32,706 bases of DNA from an uncultured Chloroflexota bacterium (GCA_903930745.1 CAIYZX010000089.1:1-32706), one strand, 5' to 3'; numbered from the stretch's first letter, positions 1-11,108 are shown. Notes: generated from the letters alone by a model not told the origin. Made by a program: numbers and translations.

Positions 1-270
1 GAGAAGCTGTCCGAGATCATCAAGCAGCCGCAGTACCAGCCCCTTCCGGTTGAGAAGCAGGTCGCGATCCTCGTGGCCGCCACCACCGGCAAGCTGGACG
101 ACATCCCCACGTCCCGCGTGAAGGATTTCGAGACGCAGCTGTACCGGTTCCTCGAGACCGAGCGCCCGCAGATCCTCGCTGACCTTGCCGCGTCCAAGAC
201 GCTGACCGAGGACATCAGCAAGGGCCTCGGCGAGGCGCTCGACGCCTTCCGCCAGAGCTTCCTGGCGTAG
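1..270 (+). CDS. atpA: ATP synthase F1 subunit alpha, C-terminal fragment (5' truncated by window)
   Basis: Frame 1 reads EKLSEIIKQPQYQPLPVEKQVAILVAATTGKLDDIP...FRQSFLA*, typical AtpA C-terminus; immediately followed by atpG and atpD. Confidence 0.93.
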   Translation, partial: EKLSEIIKQPQYQPLPVEKQVAILVAATTGKLDDIPTSRVKDFETQLYRFLETERPQILADLAASKTLTEDISKGLGEALDAFRQSFLA

Positions 271-290
271 GCGGGTCGAGGTAGCAGGAC

Positions 291-1151
291 GTGCCCAGCC
301 AGCGTGAGATTCGCCGCCGCATCGGGTCGGCGAAGAACATCAAGCAGATCACCCGGGCGATGCAGTTCGTCGCGGCCTCCAAGCTGCGGCGGGCCCAGGA
401 GTCAACGCTGGCTGCCCGCCCGTATCGCGAGAAGCTCGACGAGGTGATCGCGGACATCGCCGCCGTCCTCGACGGTGCGGATCACCCGCTCCTCGCGGGC
501 CGCGATCTCCATGCCGAGCACAACCGCCTCCTGGTCGTCATGACCTCGGATCGCGGTCTCGCCGGCGCCCTCAACACCAACACGATCCGGTTCGCGGCCC
601 GCGAGATCGCCGAGCATCCCGGCGACCTCAAGGTCGTGCCCGTTGGCCGCAAGGGCCGCGACGCGATGCGCCGCGCCCGCGTGCCGATCGCAGCCTACTT
701 CGACGGCTTCGGCGAGCGCCCGTCCTTCGCGGACGTCCTGCCGATCGCCCGCCTGGTGGCGGACGACTTCATCTCGGGCACCTACGACCGCGTTGACGTC
801 ATCTACCCCCGCTTCGTGTCCACCCTGGTGCAGCGGCCGGTGCTGGAGCAGCTGCTCCCCATCGTCCCGTCCCCGGACATGGCCGGCATCCCCGGCAACC
901 AGTTCCTGTTCGAGCCCAACCCCGGTGCCTTCCTCGAGGCACTCGTTCCGCGCTACGTGGCAACCCGCGTGTACGCGAGCGTCCTCGAGACCACGGCGAG
1001 CTTCTTCTCGAGCCAGATGGTCGCGATGAAGAACGCCACGGAGAACGCCGAGGAGCTCATCGACGATTTGACGCTCAGCTACAACAAGGTCCGTCAGGCC
1101 AACATCACTCGCGAGATGGTCGAAATCGCGAGCGGCGCTCAGGCCCGCTAG
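291..1151 (+). CDS. atpG: ATP synthase F1 subunit gamma
   Basis: GTG start; PSQREIRRRIGSAKNIKQITRAMQFVAASKLRRAQ N-terminus and C-terminal NATENAEELIDDLTLSYNKVRQANITREMVEIASGA are AtpG signatures. Confidence 0.97.
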   Translation: MPSQREIRRRIGSAKNIKQITRAMQFVAASKLRRAQESTLAARPYREKLDEVIADIAAVLDGADHPLLAGRDLHAEHNRLLVVMTSDRGLAGALNTNTIRFAAREIAEHPGDLKVVPVGRKGRDAMRRARVPIAAYFDGFGERPSFADVLPIARLVADDFISGTYDRVDVIYPRFVSTLVQRPVLEQLLPIVPSPDMAGIPGNQFLFEPNPGAFLEALVPRYVATRVYASVLETTASFFSSQMVAMKNATENAEELIDDLTLSYNKVRQANITREMVEIASGAQAR

Positions 1152-2594
<1,443 letters not shown>

Positions 2595-2613
2595 CGACGA
2601 ACCAGGGCAAGGC

Positions 2614-2640
2614 GCCCGTCCGTCACACCGGCGGACGGGC
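2614..2640 (+). other. Intercistronic hairpin between atpD and atpC
   Basis: GCCCGTCCG (2614-2622) / CGGACGGGC (2632-2640), perfect 9-bp stem, 9-nt loop. Confidence 0.6.
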
Positions 2641-2664
2641 TCCAGCCGAAGAGGACATGAACTG

Positions 2665-3093
2665 ATGCCGCTCCACCTCGAGATCGTGACGCCGGAGCGC
2701 CTCGCCTACTCGGACGAGGTTGACATGGTGCTCGTCCCCGGGAGCGAGGGCGAGCTCGGCGTCCTGCCGCACCACACCCCCCTCGTGTCGCTCCTTGGCC
2801 TTGGCGAGCTCAAGATCCGCAAGGACGGCAACGAGGAGAGCTTCGCCATCGTTGGCGGCTTCGTCCAGGTCCGCCCTGACAAGGTCGTGATCATGGCGGA
2901 GACCGCGGACCTCGCGTCCGACATCGACCTCGAGCGCGCCAAGCACGCCCGGGCCGAGGCCGAGAAGGCGATCGCGTCCGGCTACGTGGAGGAGGCGGAC
3001 CTCACCGCCGCCCGAGCCGCTCTCTCGCGCGCCCTGCTCCGCATCACGGTTGCCGAGCGCCGTCGTCGCGAGGGCCACCGGAACCGGGGGTAG
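2665..3093 (+). CDS. atpC: ATP synthase F1 subunit epsilon
   Basis: Internal ATG of ORF 2338..3093; MPLHLEIVTPERLAYSDEVDMVLVPGSEGELGVLPHHTPLVSLL. Confidence 0.95.
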   Translation: MPLHLEIVTPERLAYSDEVDMVLVPGSEGELGVLPHHTPLVSLLGLGELKIRKDGNEESFAIVGGFVQVRPDKVVIMAETADLASDIDLERAKHARAEAEKAIASGYVEEADLTAARAALSRALLRITVAERRRREGHRNRG

Positions 3094-3096
3094 CGC

Positions 3097-4428
3097 ATGG
3101 CTGACGCACGGCCGTTCCACTGGGAGTTCACCCCGGAGGCCCCGCCCCCGGAGGCGTTCCGCATCGAAGGTGGTCGGCCGCTGCGTGGCACCGTGCAGGT
3201 CAGCGGCGCGAAGAACGCCGCCCTCAAGCTGCTCGCGGCCGCCGTCCTCACGGGCGAGCGCTGCCGCTTCGAGAACGTCCCCGAGATCGAGGACGTCCGC
3301 GTCCTGACGGAGGTCCTCGCGGATCTCGGCGTCGTGGTGGACCACCCCGAGCACGGCGTCTACGAGATCGCCGCGGGCGACGTTGACTGGCTCTTCATCC
3401 CGCTCGAGGCCGCCGCGAAGATGCGCGCCTCGTTCATCCTGTTCGGCCCGCTGCTGGCGCGCTTCGGGCGCGTGATCATCAGCAACCCGGGCGGTGACCG
3501 GATCGGCCGGCGGCCCGTCAACCTCCACGTGGACGCGATGCGCGCCCTGGGTGCAGAGGTTGAGTACCGCAACGGCTACTACTACGCCCAGGCCCCCGGC
3601 AGGCTCCGCGGCGGCGAGGTGATCTTCCCCCAGGTCACCGTGATGGGCACGGAGAACGCCATGCTGGCCGCGACCCTCGCGGACGGGCACACGATCATCC
3701 GCCCCGCGGCGCAGGAGCCGGAGGTGGACGACCTCATCCTGTTCCTCCGGGAGATGGGCGCGGACGTGCAGCGGACCGCCCCGGACACCATCGAGGTCCA
3801 CGGGAAGCGGCGCCTGCGCGGCGGCCGGCACTCCGTGATCCCTGACCGCATCGAGACCGGCACGTTCCTCGTGGCGGCGGCGATCACCGGCGGCAAGCTG
3901 ACCCTGGAGAACGCCGCGTGCGAGCACGTGGAGGCGCTCCTGGAGATCTTCACCCGGGCCGGCATCCCCGTGGCCTGCGGCAGGACCTCCCTGGAGATCG
4001 ACGCCACGGGCCTCCGCCCCGGCGACCTGCGCGCCACGGACATCGCCAGCGCCCCGTACCCGGGCCTCGCCACGGACGTCATGCCCCCGGTCTGCGTCCT
4101 CCTCACCCAGGCCAACGGCACCAGCCGCGTCCACGAGACCATCTTCGAGGACCGCATCGAGTGGCTGGCCGAGCTGCGCAAGCTGGGTGCCCGCATCGAC
4201 ATCGAGGACGCCCGCCACGCGTCCATCCACGGCGCCACGCGGCTCCACGGCGGGGAGGCGTCCATCAGCGACCTCCGGGCCGGCGCCAGCCTCATCCTCG
4301 CCGCCCTCGCGGCGGATGGCGCATCGCTCATCCACGGCGCGCACCACGTCCACCGGGGGTATGAGAACATCGACCGCAAGTTCAGCCGGCTTGGCGCCGG
4401 CATCGTCCGCACCGCGGACCGCTCCTGA
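3097..4428 (+). CDS. murA: UDP-N-acetylglucosamine 1-carboxyvinyltransferase with Asp at the usual catalytic Cys position
   Basis: GGRPLRGTVQVSGAKNAALKLLAAAVLT, NPGGDRIGRRPVNLHVDAMRALGA, RIETGTFLVAAAITGG; 443 aa. Confidence 0.93.
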   Translation: MADARPFHWEFTPEAPPPEAFRIEGGRPLRGTVQVSGAKNAALKLLAAAVLTGERCRFENVPEIEDVRVLTEVLADLGVVVDHPEHGVYEIAAGDVDWLFIPLEAAAKMRASFILFGPLLARFGRVIISNPGGDRIGRRPVNLHVDAMRALGAEVEYRNGYYYAQAPGRLRGGEVIFPQVTVMGTENAMLAATLADGHTIIRPAAQEPEVDDLILFLREMGADVQRTAPDTIEVHGKRRLRGGRHSVIPDRIETGTFLVAAAITGGKLTLENAACEHVEALLEIFTRAGIPVACGRTSLEIDATGLRPGDLRATDIASAPYPGLATDVMPPVCVLLTQANGTSRVHETIFEDRIEWLAELRKLGARIDIEDARHASIHGATRLHGGEASISDLRAGASLILAALAADGASLIHGAHHVHRGYENIDRKFSRLGAGIVRTADRS

Positions 4429-4485
4429 CCCCGGCCGCCGCGATCCCGGCCCCCGAACGCACCACGGAGTAGCATTCCCGCCGTC

Positions 4486-5484
4486 ATGAAGATTGGAATC
4501 GATCTCGGCACCGCGAACGTCATCGTCTATGTGAAGGGCAAGGGCATCGTCATCACGGAGCCCTCGGTCGTCGCGGTAGGCGAGGACAACCGGATCGTCG
4601 CCGTGGGCGAGGAGGCCCGCGAGATGATCGGCCGCACCCCCGGCAACATCCAGGCCATCCGTCCGATGAAGGACGGCGTCATCGCCGACTACGTCATCAC
4701 GGAGGCGATGCTCCGCTTCTTCATCGGCAAGGCGACGAAGGGCCACATCGGCTTCTCCCGCCCGGAGGTCATGATCTCCGTGCCGGCGGGCGTCACGTCC
4801 GTGGAGAAGCGCGCGGTCCGTGACGCGGCGCTCAAGGCCGGCGCCAAGGAGGCGTACCTCATCGAGGAGCCCCTGGCCGCCGCCATCGGCGCCAACGTGC
4901 CCATCTCCGGCCCGTCCGGGAACATGATCATCGACATCGGCGGTGGCACCTCCGAGATTGCCGTGATCTCGCTGGGCGGCATCGTCGTCTCCAACAGCCT
5001 CCGCGTTGGCGGCAACAAGTTCGACGAGCACGTCGCGTCCTACATCCGCAAGAAGTACAACCTGATGATCGGCGAGCGGACCGCCGAGGACGTGAAGATC
5101 CAGATCGGCACCGCCCTGCCGCTGGAGCGCGAGCTCACGATGGAGGTCCGCGGCCGCGACCTGATCGCCGGCCTGCCGCGCACCATCCCCATCACCAGCT
5201 CCGAGGCGATGGAGGCCATCGAGGTCCCGCTGCAGCAGCTGGTGGCCGCGGTGCGCCATGTCCTGGAGCAGACCCCGCCGGAGCTCTCCTCGGACATCAT
5301 CGACAAGGGCATGGTCATGTCCGGCGGCGGCTCGCTGCTGCGGAACGTGGACAAGCTGCTCACCCAGGTGACCGGTGTCCCGTGCCACGTCGCGGAGAAC
5401 TCGCTCAACTGCGTCGCCCTGGGCACCGGCCTCGCGCTGGAGCACTTCGACTTCTTCAAGAAGTCCCTCGTCACCCAGATCTAG
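4486..5484 (+). CDS. mreB: Rod shape-determining protein MreB/Mbl-like actin homologue
   Basis: [73 protein letters not shown]. Confidence 0.93.
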   Translation: MKIGIDLGTANVIVYVKGKGIVITEPSVVAVGEDNRIVAVGEEAREMIGRTPGNIQAIRPMKDGVIADYVITEAMLRFFIGKATKGHIGFSRPEVMISVPAGVTSVEKRAVRDAALKAGAKEAYLIEEPLAAAIGANVPISGPSGNMIIDIGGGTSEIAVISLGGIVVSNSLRVGGNKFDEHVASYIRKKYNLMIGERTAEDVKIQIGTALPLERELTMEVRGRDLIAGLPRTIPITSSEAMEAIEVPLQQLVAAVRHVLEQTPPELSSDIIDKGMVMSGGGSLLRNVDKLLTQVTGVPCHVAENSLNCVALGTGLALEHFDFFKKSLVTQI

Positions 5485-5490
5485 CGCGCC

Positions 5491-6210
5491 GTGCGCGCCT
5501 TCCTGGACCTGCACTGCCACACGTCGGCGTCCTTCGACTGCCTGGCGGCGCCGGAGCGCGTGGTCCAGGTCGCGGCTGCGCGCGGCCTGACGCACCTGGC
5601 CATCACGGACCACGACCGGATCGACGGCGCCCTGCGCGCCCGTGATGCGGCGCCTCCCGGGCTCACGGTGATCGTGGGCGAGGAGGTGAAGACGGCCGAT
5701 GGCGACCTGGTCGCGCTCTTCCTCACCGCACCCGTGGCGCCGCACCGGCCAGCCTTGGAGACCATCGCGGAGGTCCGGGCGCAGGGTGGTCTCGTGGGCA
5801 TTCCGCACCCGTTCGACCGGTTCCGCGGCTCCATGCTCAAGGACCCGCGCCTGGAGGCCATCGCCGCGTCCGTGGACTGGGTGGAGGCCCACAACGCGCG
5901 GATCGTGGGCGGGAACGGGAACGAGCGGGCCGCGCTCTTCGCCCGCGAGCACGGGCTGCCCGGCGTCGCCGCGTCCGATGCGCACTCCACCATCGAGGTG
6001 GGGGTGGCCTACAACGTGGTCACCGTGGATCCGTCCACGCCCCAGGGGCTGCTGGCGGCGCTGGCCGTCGCGGAGGGCGAGGGGCGGGAGCTGGTGCGGG
6101 GGCGCGCCTCGTACTATGTCCGCCTGATCACACCCGTCTCCAAGCTTGTCAACCGCGCCCGGGGCAACCGGCGCGTGCCTCCGCCCGCGGGGAGCGGGCC
6201 CGCCGCATGA
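5491..6210 (+). CDS. PHP-domain metal-dependent phosphoesterase
   Basis: DLHCHTSASFD, ITDHDRIDGA, GIPHPFDRFRG, ASDAHS - PHP motifs; GTG start. Confidence 0.85.
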   Translation: MRAFLDLHCHTSASFDCLAAPERVVQVAAARGLTHLAITDHDRIDGALRARDAAPPGLTVIVGEEVKTADGDLVALFLTAPVAPHRPALETIAEVRAQGGLVGIPHPFDRFRGSMLKDPRLEAIAASVDWVEAHNARIVGGNGNERAALFAREHGLPGVAASDAHSTIEVGVAYNVVTVDPSTPQGLLAALAVAEGEGRELVRGRASYYVRLITPVSKLVNRARGNRRVPPPAGSGPAA

Positions 6211-7400
6211 GTGAGCCGCCCGTGTCGTCCGTCTCCGATACCCCCGGCCAGCCGGATCCGATCCCGGCCGAGGCCGCCGAGGCCGCCGAGGCCGCCGAGG
6301 ACCTGGGCGCGGACCGTGCCGCCGCGCTGGAGGCCGAGATCAGCGCCGAGGGAGAGGACGCGCCGTCCGTCTCGCTGGGCGCCCGCCTCCGCCAGCCCCG
6401 CACCATCCTCTCGCTCGTCCTGCCGCTGGTGCTGCTGGTCCTGATCTTCCGCGTCGCGCTCAACGTGGACGTGGACAAGCTGATCGCCGGCGTCACCTCG
6501 GCCAACAAGGGCCTGCTGCTCGTCGCCTTCGTGGTCTTCTACCTGGGCTTCCCGATCCGCGGCACGCGCTGGTCGCTGCTGCTGCGCGGGACGGGCTTCC
6601 GCATCGGCACCGCGGACGCGTCCGGGATCCTGTTCCTGTCGTGGCTCGTGAACTGCCTCGTGCCCGCCAAGCTGGGCGACGTCTACCGCGCGTACCTGCT
6701 CAAGCTGAACTCCGGCGCGGCGTCGCTCTCGCGGACGTTCGGCACCGTCTTCATCGAGCGCCTGCTGGATCTCTTCGCCATCGCCCTGCTGGGCCTCGCG
6801 GCCGGCTTCTGGTCCTTCCGCTCCGGGTTCCCGCCCAGCGTCCAGTTCGTGGCCGCCCTGGGCGTGGCCGTGGTGGTGGTCCTGGCGCTGGCCCTGCTCA
6901 CGATGCGCAACTTCGGCCGGCGGATCATCACGCGCCTCCCGCTGCCGCACCGGGTCCTTGACCTGTACGACAAGTTCGAGGAGGGCGTCTTCGGCGCCGT
7001 GGGCGTCCGCTCGCTCCCGCCGCTCGTGGTGCTCACTGGCCTCGTCTGGGCCACGGAGGGGCTGCGGCTCTGGTTCGTGATCCAGGCGCTGGGCCTCCCG
7101 GATGTCTCGATGGGCATCTCCGGGGCGTTCTTCGTGGCGCTGATCGGGTCGCTGCTCACCGCTGTGCCGCTCTCGCCGGCAGGTCTTGGCATCGTGGAGC
7201 TGGGCGTGGTGGGCGTGATGGTGGCCGCGTACGGCGTGCCGCTCACGGAGGCCACCACGATCGCCCTGGTGGATCGGCTGATCAGCGTCTTCTCGATCAT
7301 CGTGCTGGGCTCGCTGTACTACGTGGTGTCGCCCCTGCGCCGGGGGCGCGGGCTGCGCCCCGGATCCGGCGAGGTGGAGCGCCCCGCCTCGGCCGCGTAG
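6207..7400 (+). CDS. Lysylphosphatidylglycerol synthase TM region/UPF0104-type flippase-like integral membrane protein
   Basis: Multi-TM; GFPIRGTRWSLLLRG, LVPAKLGDVYRAYLLK, TVFIERLLDLFAIALLG, PLSPAGLGIVELGVVGVM; ATGA overlap with the PHP gene. Confidence 0.85.
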   Translation: MSEPPVSSVSDTPGQPDPIPAEAAEAAEAAEDLGADRAAALEAEISAEGEDAPSVSLGARLRQPRTILSLVLPLVLLVLIFRVALNVDVDKLIAGVTSANKGLLLVAFVVFYLGFPIRGTRWSLLLRGTGFRIGTADASGILFLSWLVNCLVPAKLGDVYRAYLLKLNSGAASLSRTFGTVFIERLLDLFAIALLGLAAGFWSFRSGFPPSVQFVAALGVAVVVVLALALLTMRNFGRRIITRLPLPHRVLDLYDKFEEGVFGAVGVRSLPPLVVLTGLVWATEGLRLWFVIQALGLPDVSMGISGAFFVALIGSLLTAVPLSPAGLGIVELGVVGVMVAAYGVPLTEATTIALVDRLISVFSIIVLGSLYYVVSPLRRGRGLRPGSGEVERPASAA

Positions 7401-7428
7401 GGGCTCCCGCCGCCCGCGGGGCTTCACC

Positions 7429-7450
7429 GGCACCCCGCCGCACGGGTGCC
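7429..7450 (+). terminator. Possible terminator/hairpin after the flippase-like gene
   Basis: GGCACCC-CGCCGCAC-GGGTGCC, perfect 7-bp stem; no T-tract. Confidence 0.35.
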
Positions 7451-7674
7451 TCGTCGCGTACGCCGACGCGCACCGGTGCGTGGCGCCACCGGGACCCCCT
7501 TCCCCGGTGGAGCTACGCCCAACCCCACCAGACCCACCAGTACTGCATGGGCACGGTGACGTTCGTGCACCACCGGCCAGTACTTGGGAGGGATGGGGTG
7601 TGGACGCACCACACCCGATGCTTCAAGTGTCCCGGGCAAGGCGCTCGGGGAGCACAGCCCAAGCAAGGCGAAGC

Positions 7675-8238
7675 ATGACCACTGAGAACGGCCGAGCATT
7701 CAACGAATGGCTCCGGGCCCAGCTCAAGGCGAAGAAGATGTCGCAGCGCCAGCTGGCGCAGCAGTCGGGCGTGGACCATTCCACGATCTCCCGCCTGATC
7801 CGCGGCGATCGCATGCCGAGCCTGGGCACCGCCACCAAGCTTGCACGAGGACTCCGCGAGATCCGCGAGGACTCCGACACCGGACAGGCGCTGGGCGTCG
7901 TGTCCGTGGGGCCCCAGAACCCCACGGCGCGCGTCGAGTACGCCCTCCGCGCTGACGAGTCGCTGACGGAGCCGCAGGTCCGCCAGATCATGGAGTACTA
8001 CCTGGCCGTCCGGGTGCGCCGCTTCGCGCGGACGTACTCGAGCATCGGAACCGCCGAATCAGGCATCGGCGGGACCGCGGCGGCACCTCGCGCCGGCACT
8101 GCCTATCCGCGGCCGGCGGGCATGATGGGAGCAGGTGTCGGCGTCACGCCTGGCGTCCGCTCGATGCCCACGCCACCGTCCCGATACGGAGCACCGCGGC
8201 CCGCGGTGCGACCGGTCAGGGCGCCGAGCCGGGGCTAG
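7675..8238 (+). CDS. XRE/Cro-type helix-turn-helix regulator with Pro/Gly-rich C-terminal tail
   Basis: MTTENGRAFNEWLRAQLKAKKMSQRQLAQQSGVDHSTISRLIRGDRMPSLGTATKLARGL. Confidence 0.85.
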   Translation: MTTENGRAFNEWLRAQLKAKKMSQRQLAQQSGVDHSTISRLIRGDRMPSLGTATKLARGLREIREDSDTGQALGVVSVGPQNPTARVEYALRADESLTEPQVRQIMEYYLAVRVRRFARTYSSIGTAESGIGGTAAAPRAGTAYPRPAGMMGAGVGVTPGVRSMPTPPSRYGAPRPAVRPVRAPSRG

Positions 8239-8427
8239 TCCCGGGACAGGCACGGAGCCGGTCCCGCGGGGGTGGGCAGGCTCCACCAAGGATTGCTGAC
8301 CCGGATCACCAGTCGTCCGGGTCTCGGGGACAGCGAGCGCCGGTCCGCCAGGGCCGGCGTTCGTGATTCCCGCAGCCCGCTGCGCCCCGGCCACTGGCAG
8401 TGCCGCGGTACGTCAGGGCGCAGGACG

Positions 8428-10110
8428 TCAGGGCGCAGGCGCCGCGTAGACGGAGATCACGCGCCGGGGTCCGGCCTCCCAGCGGTCCGCCAGGACGAGA
8501 TCGGACCGCCCGGTCATGGCGAGCCACGCCGTCTCCGCCACGCCCCCGCACGTGTCGCCCACCACGGTCTCGAAGAGCGGGTCGCAGACCACGACCGTCG
8601 CGGCGCCGGTCGTGCCGTCCGCCACCAGCTGTGCCCCGCGGCGCAGCAGCGGGAACCCGACGGCGTCCGCGCTCTTGAACACGGGCAGGCCGTCCAGTGC
8701 CAACGGAGCGTCGCCGGTCGTTGCCAGCACGCGCACGGCGGCGGCATCTGCGCCCGGCCAGCCCCCGTCCGGCGAAACGACCGGTGGCCACGCCGAGACC
8801 GCGAGGGCGATGGAGGCCAGGGTGGCGCCCAGGCCGGTCAGGCGGGCGACGCGGATGCTCCGGTGGTTGTCGCCTGAGCCCTGGATCGTCCCGGTGAGGC
8901 GCGCAAGGCCCACGCTCGCGAGGACCAGGACCACGGGGTCCAGGAACGCGTGGTAGTGGTCGTTGGGCAATCCCGGCACGACCGCGGCAAGCGACGGCGC
9001 GACGATCGCGAGCACCAGCACCGAGATGGCGAGCGCGCCGGCCAGGAGCCGGGCTGCCGGGATGTCCGTGTCGGGCGCGCGACCATCGGGACGGCTCCCG
9101 GCACCGGCGGGCACCGCGCGGGTGCGGGCGCCCGTGGTCACGTCCCCGTGTGCCCGTCGTGTGACCACGGCCATGCCGATCAGCGCCACCATCACGGCCG
9201 ACACCAGCAGGCTCAGGCCGGCACGCTCCGTCACGAGGCCAACCAGCGGCCAGGACAGCACGCGCAGTCCCACCACGATGATCCGCACGGGCAGTGCCGT
9301 CATCGCCTCGCTCCCGTTTCCGCCCAGGAACAACAGCACGGCGCGGACCTCCGTGAACCCGGTGGTGAGCTCGGATGCGAGCAGCGGCAGGAACCCGGCC
9401 ACCACCAGCACCGCCACCGCCACGCCGCCACGCACCAGGTCCAGCACAGGCTCGTGCCGGCGCAGGCGCCGCACCAGGGTGTCCAGCCACAGCCCGGCGA
9501 GGGGGATGAGCAGCGTGATGTCCAGGACGTGTGCCTGGACGGCAACCGATGCCGTGACGCCCACCATGAGCCACCAGCGCGCGCGACGCGTCTGCCGGGC
9601 GCGGATCGCGCTGCCGAACGCCAGCGCCGCGAAGAGCGGGACCAGGTTGGGGTTCCAGATGAACGTGGACTCCTCGATCGCAGCCGGGGAGACGGCCGCG
9701 ACGAGCCCGGCAAAGGCCGCCGTCATCGGGCCTCCCACGACGCGCGCGAGCCACCAGGTGGCGACCACGGCGCCGATGCCGATGAGCGCGAGCTCCAACA
9801 CCACTACAGACGGGTCTGCGCCAGAGAGGAAGGCTGCAGGGGCGAGAAGGTAGTAGTAGAGGGCGCCGTGGTGGAATGTGCCGATGCTGGTGGGTGGCCC
9901 CAGCAGCGGAACCTGGCCGGCGGTCACCAGCGCGTGGAGCACCGTCATGTCATGGCCCTGGTCCGCGTCCCACTGGCCGCGGAGCGCGAGGCCCGGCAGG
10001 CGCGTCAGCGCGGCGAGGGCGACGATGCCAAGGAGGACGAGGGGCTCCAGCCGGCGTCCAAGATCGACGTGTCCTCCGCGCCGGGCCTCCCGGCCCCGAT
10101 CGCTGGTCAC
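8428..10110 (-). CDS. Polytopic membrane glycosyltransferase (GT39/PMT-like)
   Basis: ALTRLPGLALRGQWDADQGHDMTVLHALVTAGQVPLLGPPTSIGTFHHGALYYYLLAPAAFL; many TM segments. Confidence 0.75.
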   Translation of the reverse strand: MTSDRGREARRGGHVDLGRRLEPLVLLGIVALAALTRLPGLALRGQWDADQGHDMTVLHALVTAGQVPLLGPPTSIGTFHHGALYYYLLAPAAFLSGADPSVVVLELALIGIGAVVATWWLARVVGGPMTAAFAGLVAAVSPAAIEESTFIWNPNLVPLFAALAFGSAIRARQTRRARWWLMVGVTASVAVQAHVLDITLLIPLAGLWLDTLVRRLRRHEPVLDLVRGGVAVAVLVVAGFLPLLASELTTGFTEVRAVLLFLGGNGSEAMTALPVRIIVVGLRVLSWPLVGLVTERAGLSLLVSAVMVALIGMAVVTRRAHGDVTTGARTRAVPAGAGSRPDGRAPDTDIPAARLLAGALAISVLVLAIVAPSLAAVVPGLPNDHYHAFLDPVVLVLASVGLARLTGTIQGSGDNHRSIRVARLTGLGATLASIALAVSAWPPVVSPDGGWPGADAAAVRVLATTGDAPLALDGLPVFKSADAVGFPLLRRGAQLVADGTTGAATVVVCDPLFETVVGDTCGGVAETAWLAMTGRSDLVLADRWEAGPRRVISVYAAPAP

Positions 10111-11108
10111 CGGCCCCGCCCGGCCACGGCTGCGGCAGCGGTCTCCGCCCCCTGCTCGGTCTCCGCCGGGGCGCTCCGGCCCTTGGGGCTCCTCGTGGTG
10201 AAGGCCGCATCGGGCAGCGCCGCGAGCGGGCGGCCTGCCACGATGTCGTGGAGACGGGCGACGTTCACGGCGTCGTAGCCCTCCTCCATTCCCGGAGTCT
10301 CCAGGTAGTACGTCACGTGGCCCAGCAGCGGGTGCGTGACCACGCGCCGGATCCCGTCCACGCCAACCTGTCCCGCACCGAGGTGCTCGTGCCGGTCCGT
10401 GCGGGAGCCCCGGGCCGCGCGTGAGTCGTTCAGGTGAACCATGTGCAGGCGGTGGAGCCCAACCGCGACGCCAAGGCCAGCGAGCAGCTCGTCCACGCCC
10501 GCCTCGGTACCCACGTCATAGCCGGCACCCCAGGCGTGGGCGGTGTCCAGACAGTAGCCGTAGCGTTCACGCGGGACGCCCGCTGCCGCGATGGCGGTGT
10601 CGATGGCGCCCAGCTCCTCCACCGTTGCACCGATGCCGAAGCCTCCACCCGCTCCGTTCTCCAGCACGAGGATGGGGTCCGGAGCCCCGTCGCCGATGCC
10701 TGCGAAGACCGTCGCGACGCGTGCGGCAAGGCGGTCGATCCCCGCTTCCGCCCCATCGCCACGATGGGAGCCGATGTGGATGTTCAGGAACCGTGCCCCG
10801 TAGGCCTGGGCAACGGCCAGCTCGTTGACGAGCATCATCACGGACCGGTCTCCGGTCTCCGTCTCAGGGCTCGCGAGGTTCACGAGGTAGGGCGCGTGGA
10901 TGGCCAGGGGTGCCACGTCGTGGTGGGCGAGGCGGGCCAGGAACGCCGGCAGCTCCACGGGAGGCGCGGATCGCCGGCGCCACGACGTGGGGTTGTCGCT
11001 GAACACCTGGAGCGCGGACATGCCAACGTCCGCGGCCCGATCGGCCGCCTTGACCATGCCTGCGCCCAAGGCCAGGTGGGCACCCAGCCGACGTCCGTTG
11101 GAGAGCAT
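10107..11108 (-). CDS. nfo: Deoxyribonuclease IV (endonuclease IV, AP endonuclease)
   Basis: RLGAHLALGAGMVKAADRAADVGMSALQVFSDNPTSW, IHAPYLVNLASP, VLENGAGGG, YCLDTAHAWGAGYD, HLNDSRAARGSRTDRHEHLG; start at internal ATG 11108. Confidence 0.9.
   Translation of the reverse strand: MLSNGRRLGAHLALGAGMVKAADRAADVGMSALQVFSDNPTSWRRRSAPPVELPAFLARLAHHDVAPLAIHAPYLVNLASPETETGDRSVMMLVNELAVAQAYGARFLNIHIGSHRGDGAEAGIDRLAARVATVFAGIGDGAPDPILVLENGAGGGFGIGATVEELGAIDTAIAAAGVPRERYGYCLDTAHAWGAGYDVGTEAGVDELLAGLGVAVGLHRLHMVHLNDSRAARGSRTDRHEHLGAGQVGVDGIRRVVTHPLLGHVTYYLETPGMEEGYDAVNVARLHDIVAGRPLAALPDAAFTTRSPKGRSAPAETEQGAETAAAAVAGRGR

Noticed and set aside
2623-5985. 1120-aa antisense ORF across atpC, murA, mreB and PHP gene
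   Set aside because: Same artefact; spans four clearly conserved + strand genes and has no recognisable domain.
7401-7674. Assigning the region upstream of xre to a known riboswitch class
   Set aside because: No motif of a known class could be confidently matched by eye; only palindromes and AGTACT sites are supported.
8238-8247. GTCCCGGGAC palindrome as a further regulator box
   Set aside because: Overlaps the xre stop in a convergent region and lacks the AT-containing centre and spacing of the pilin boxes.
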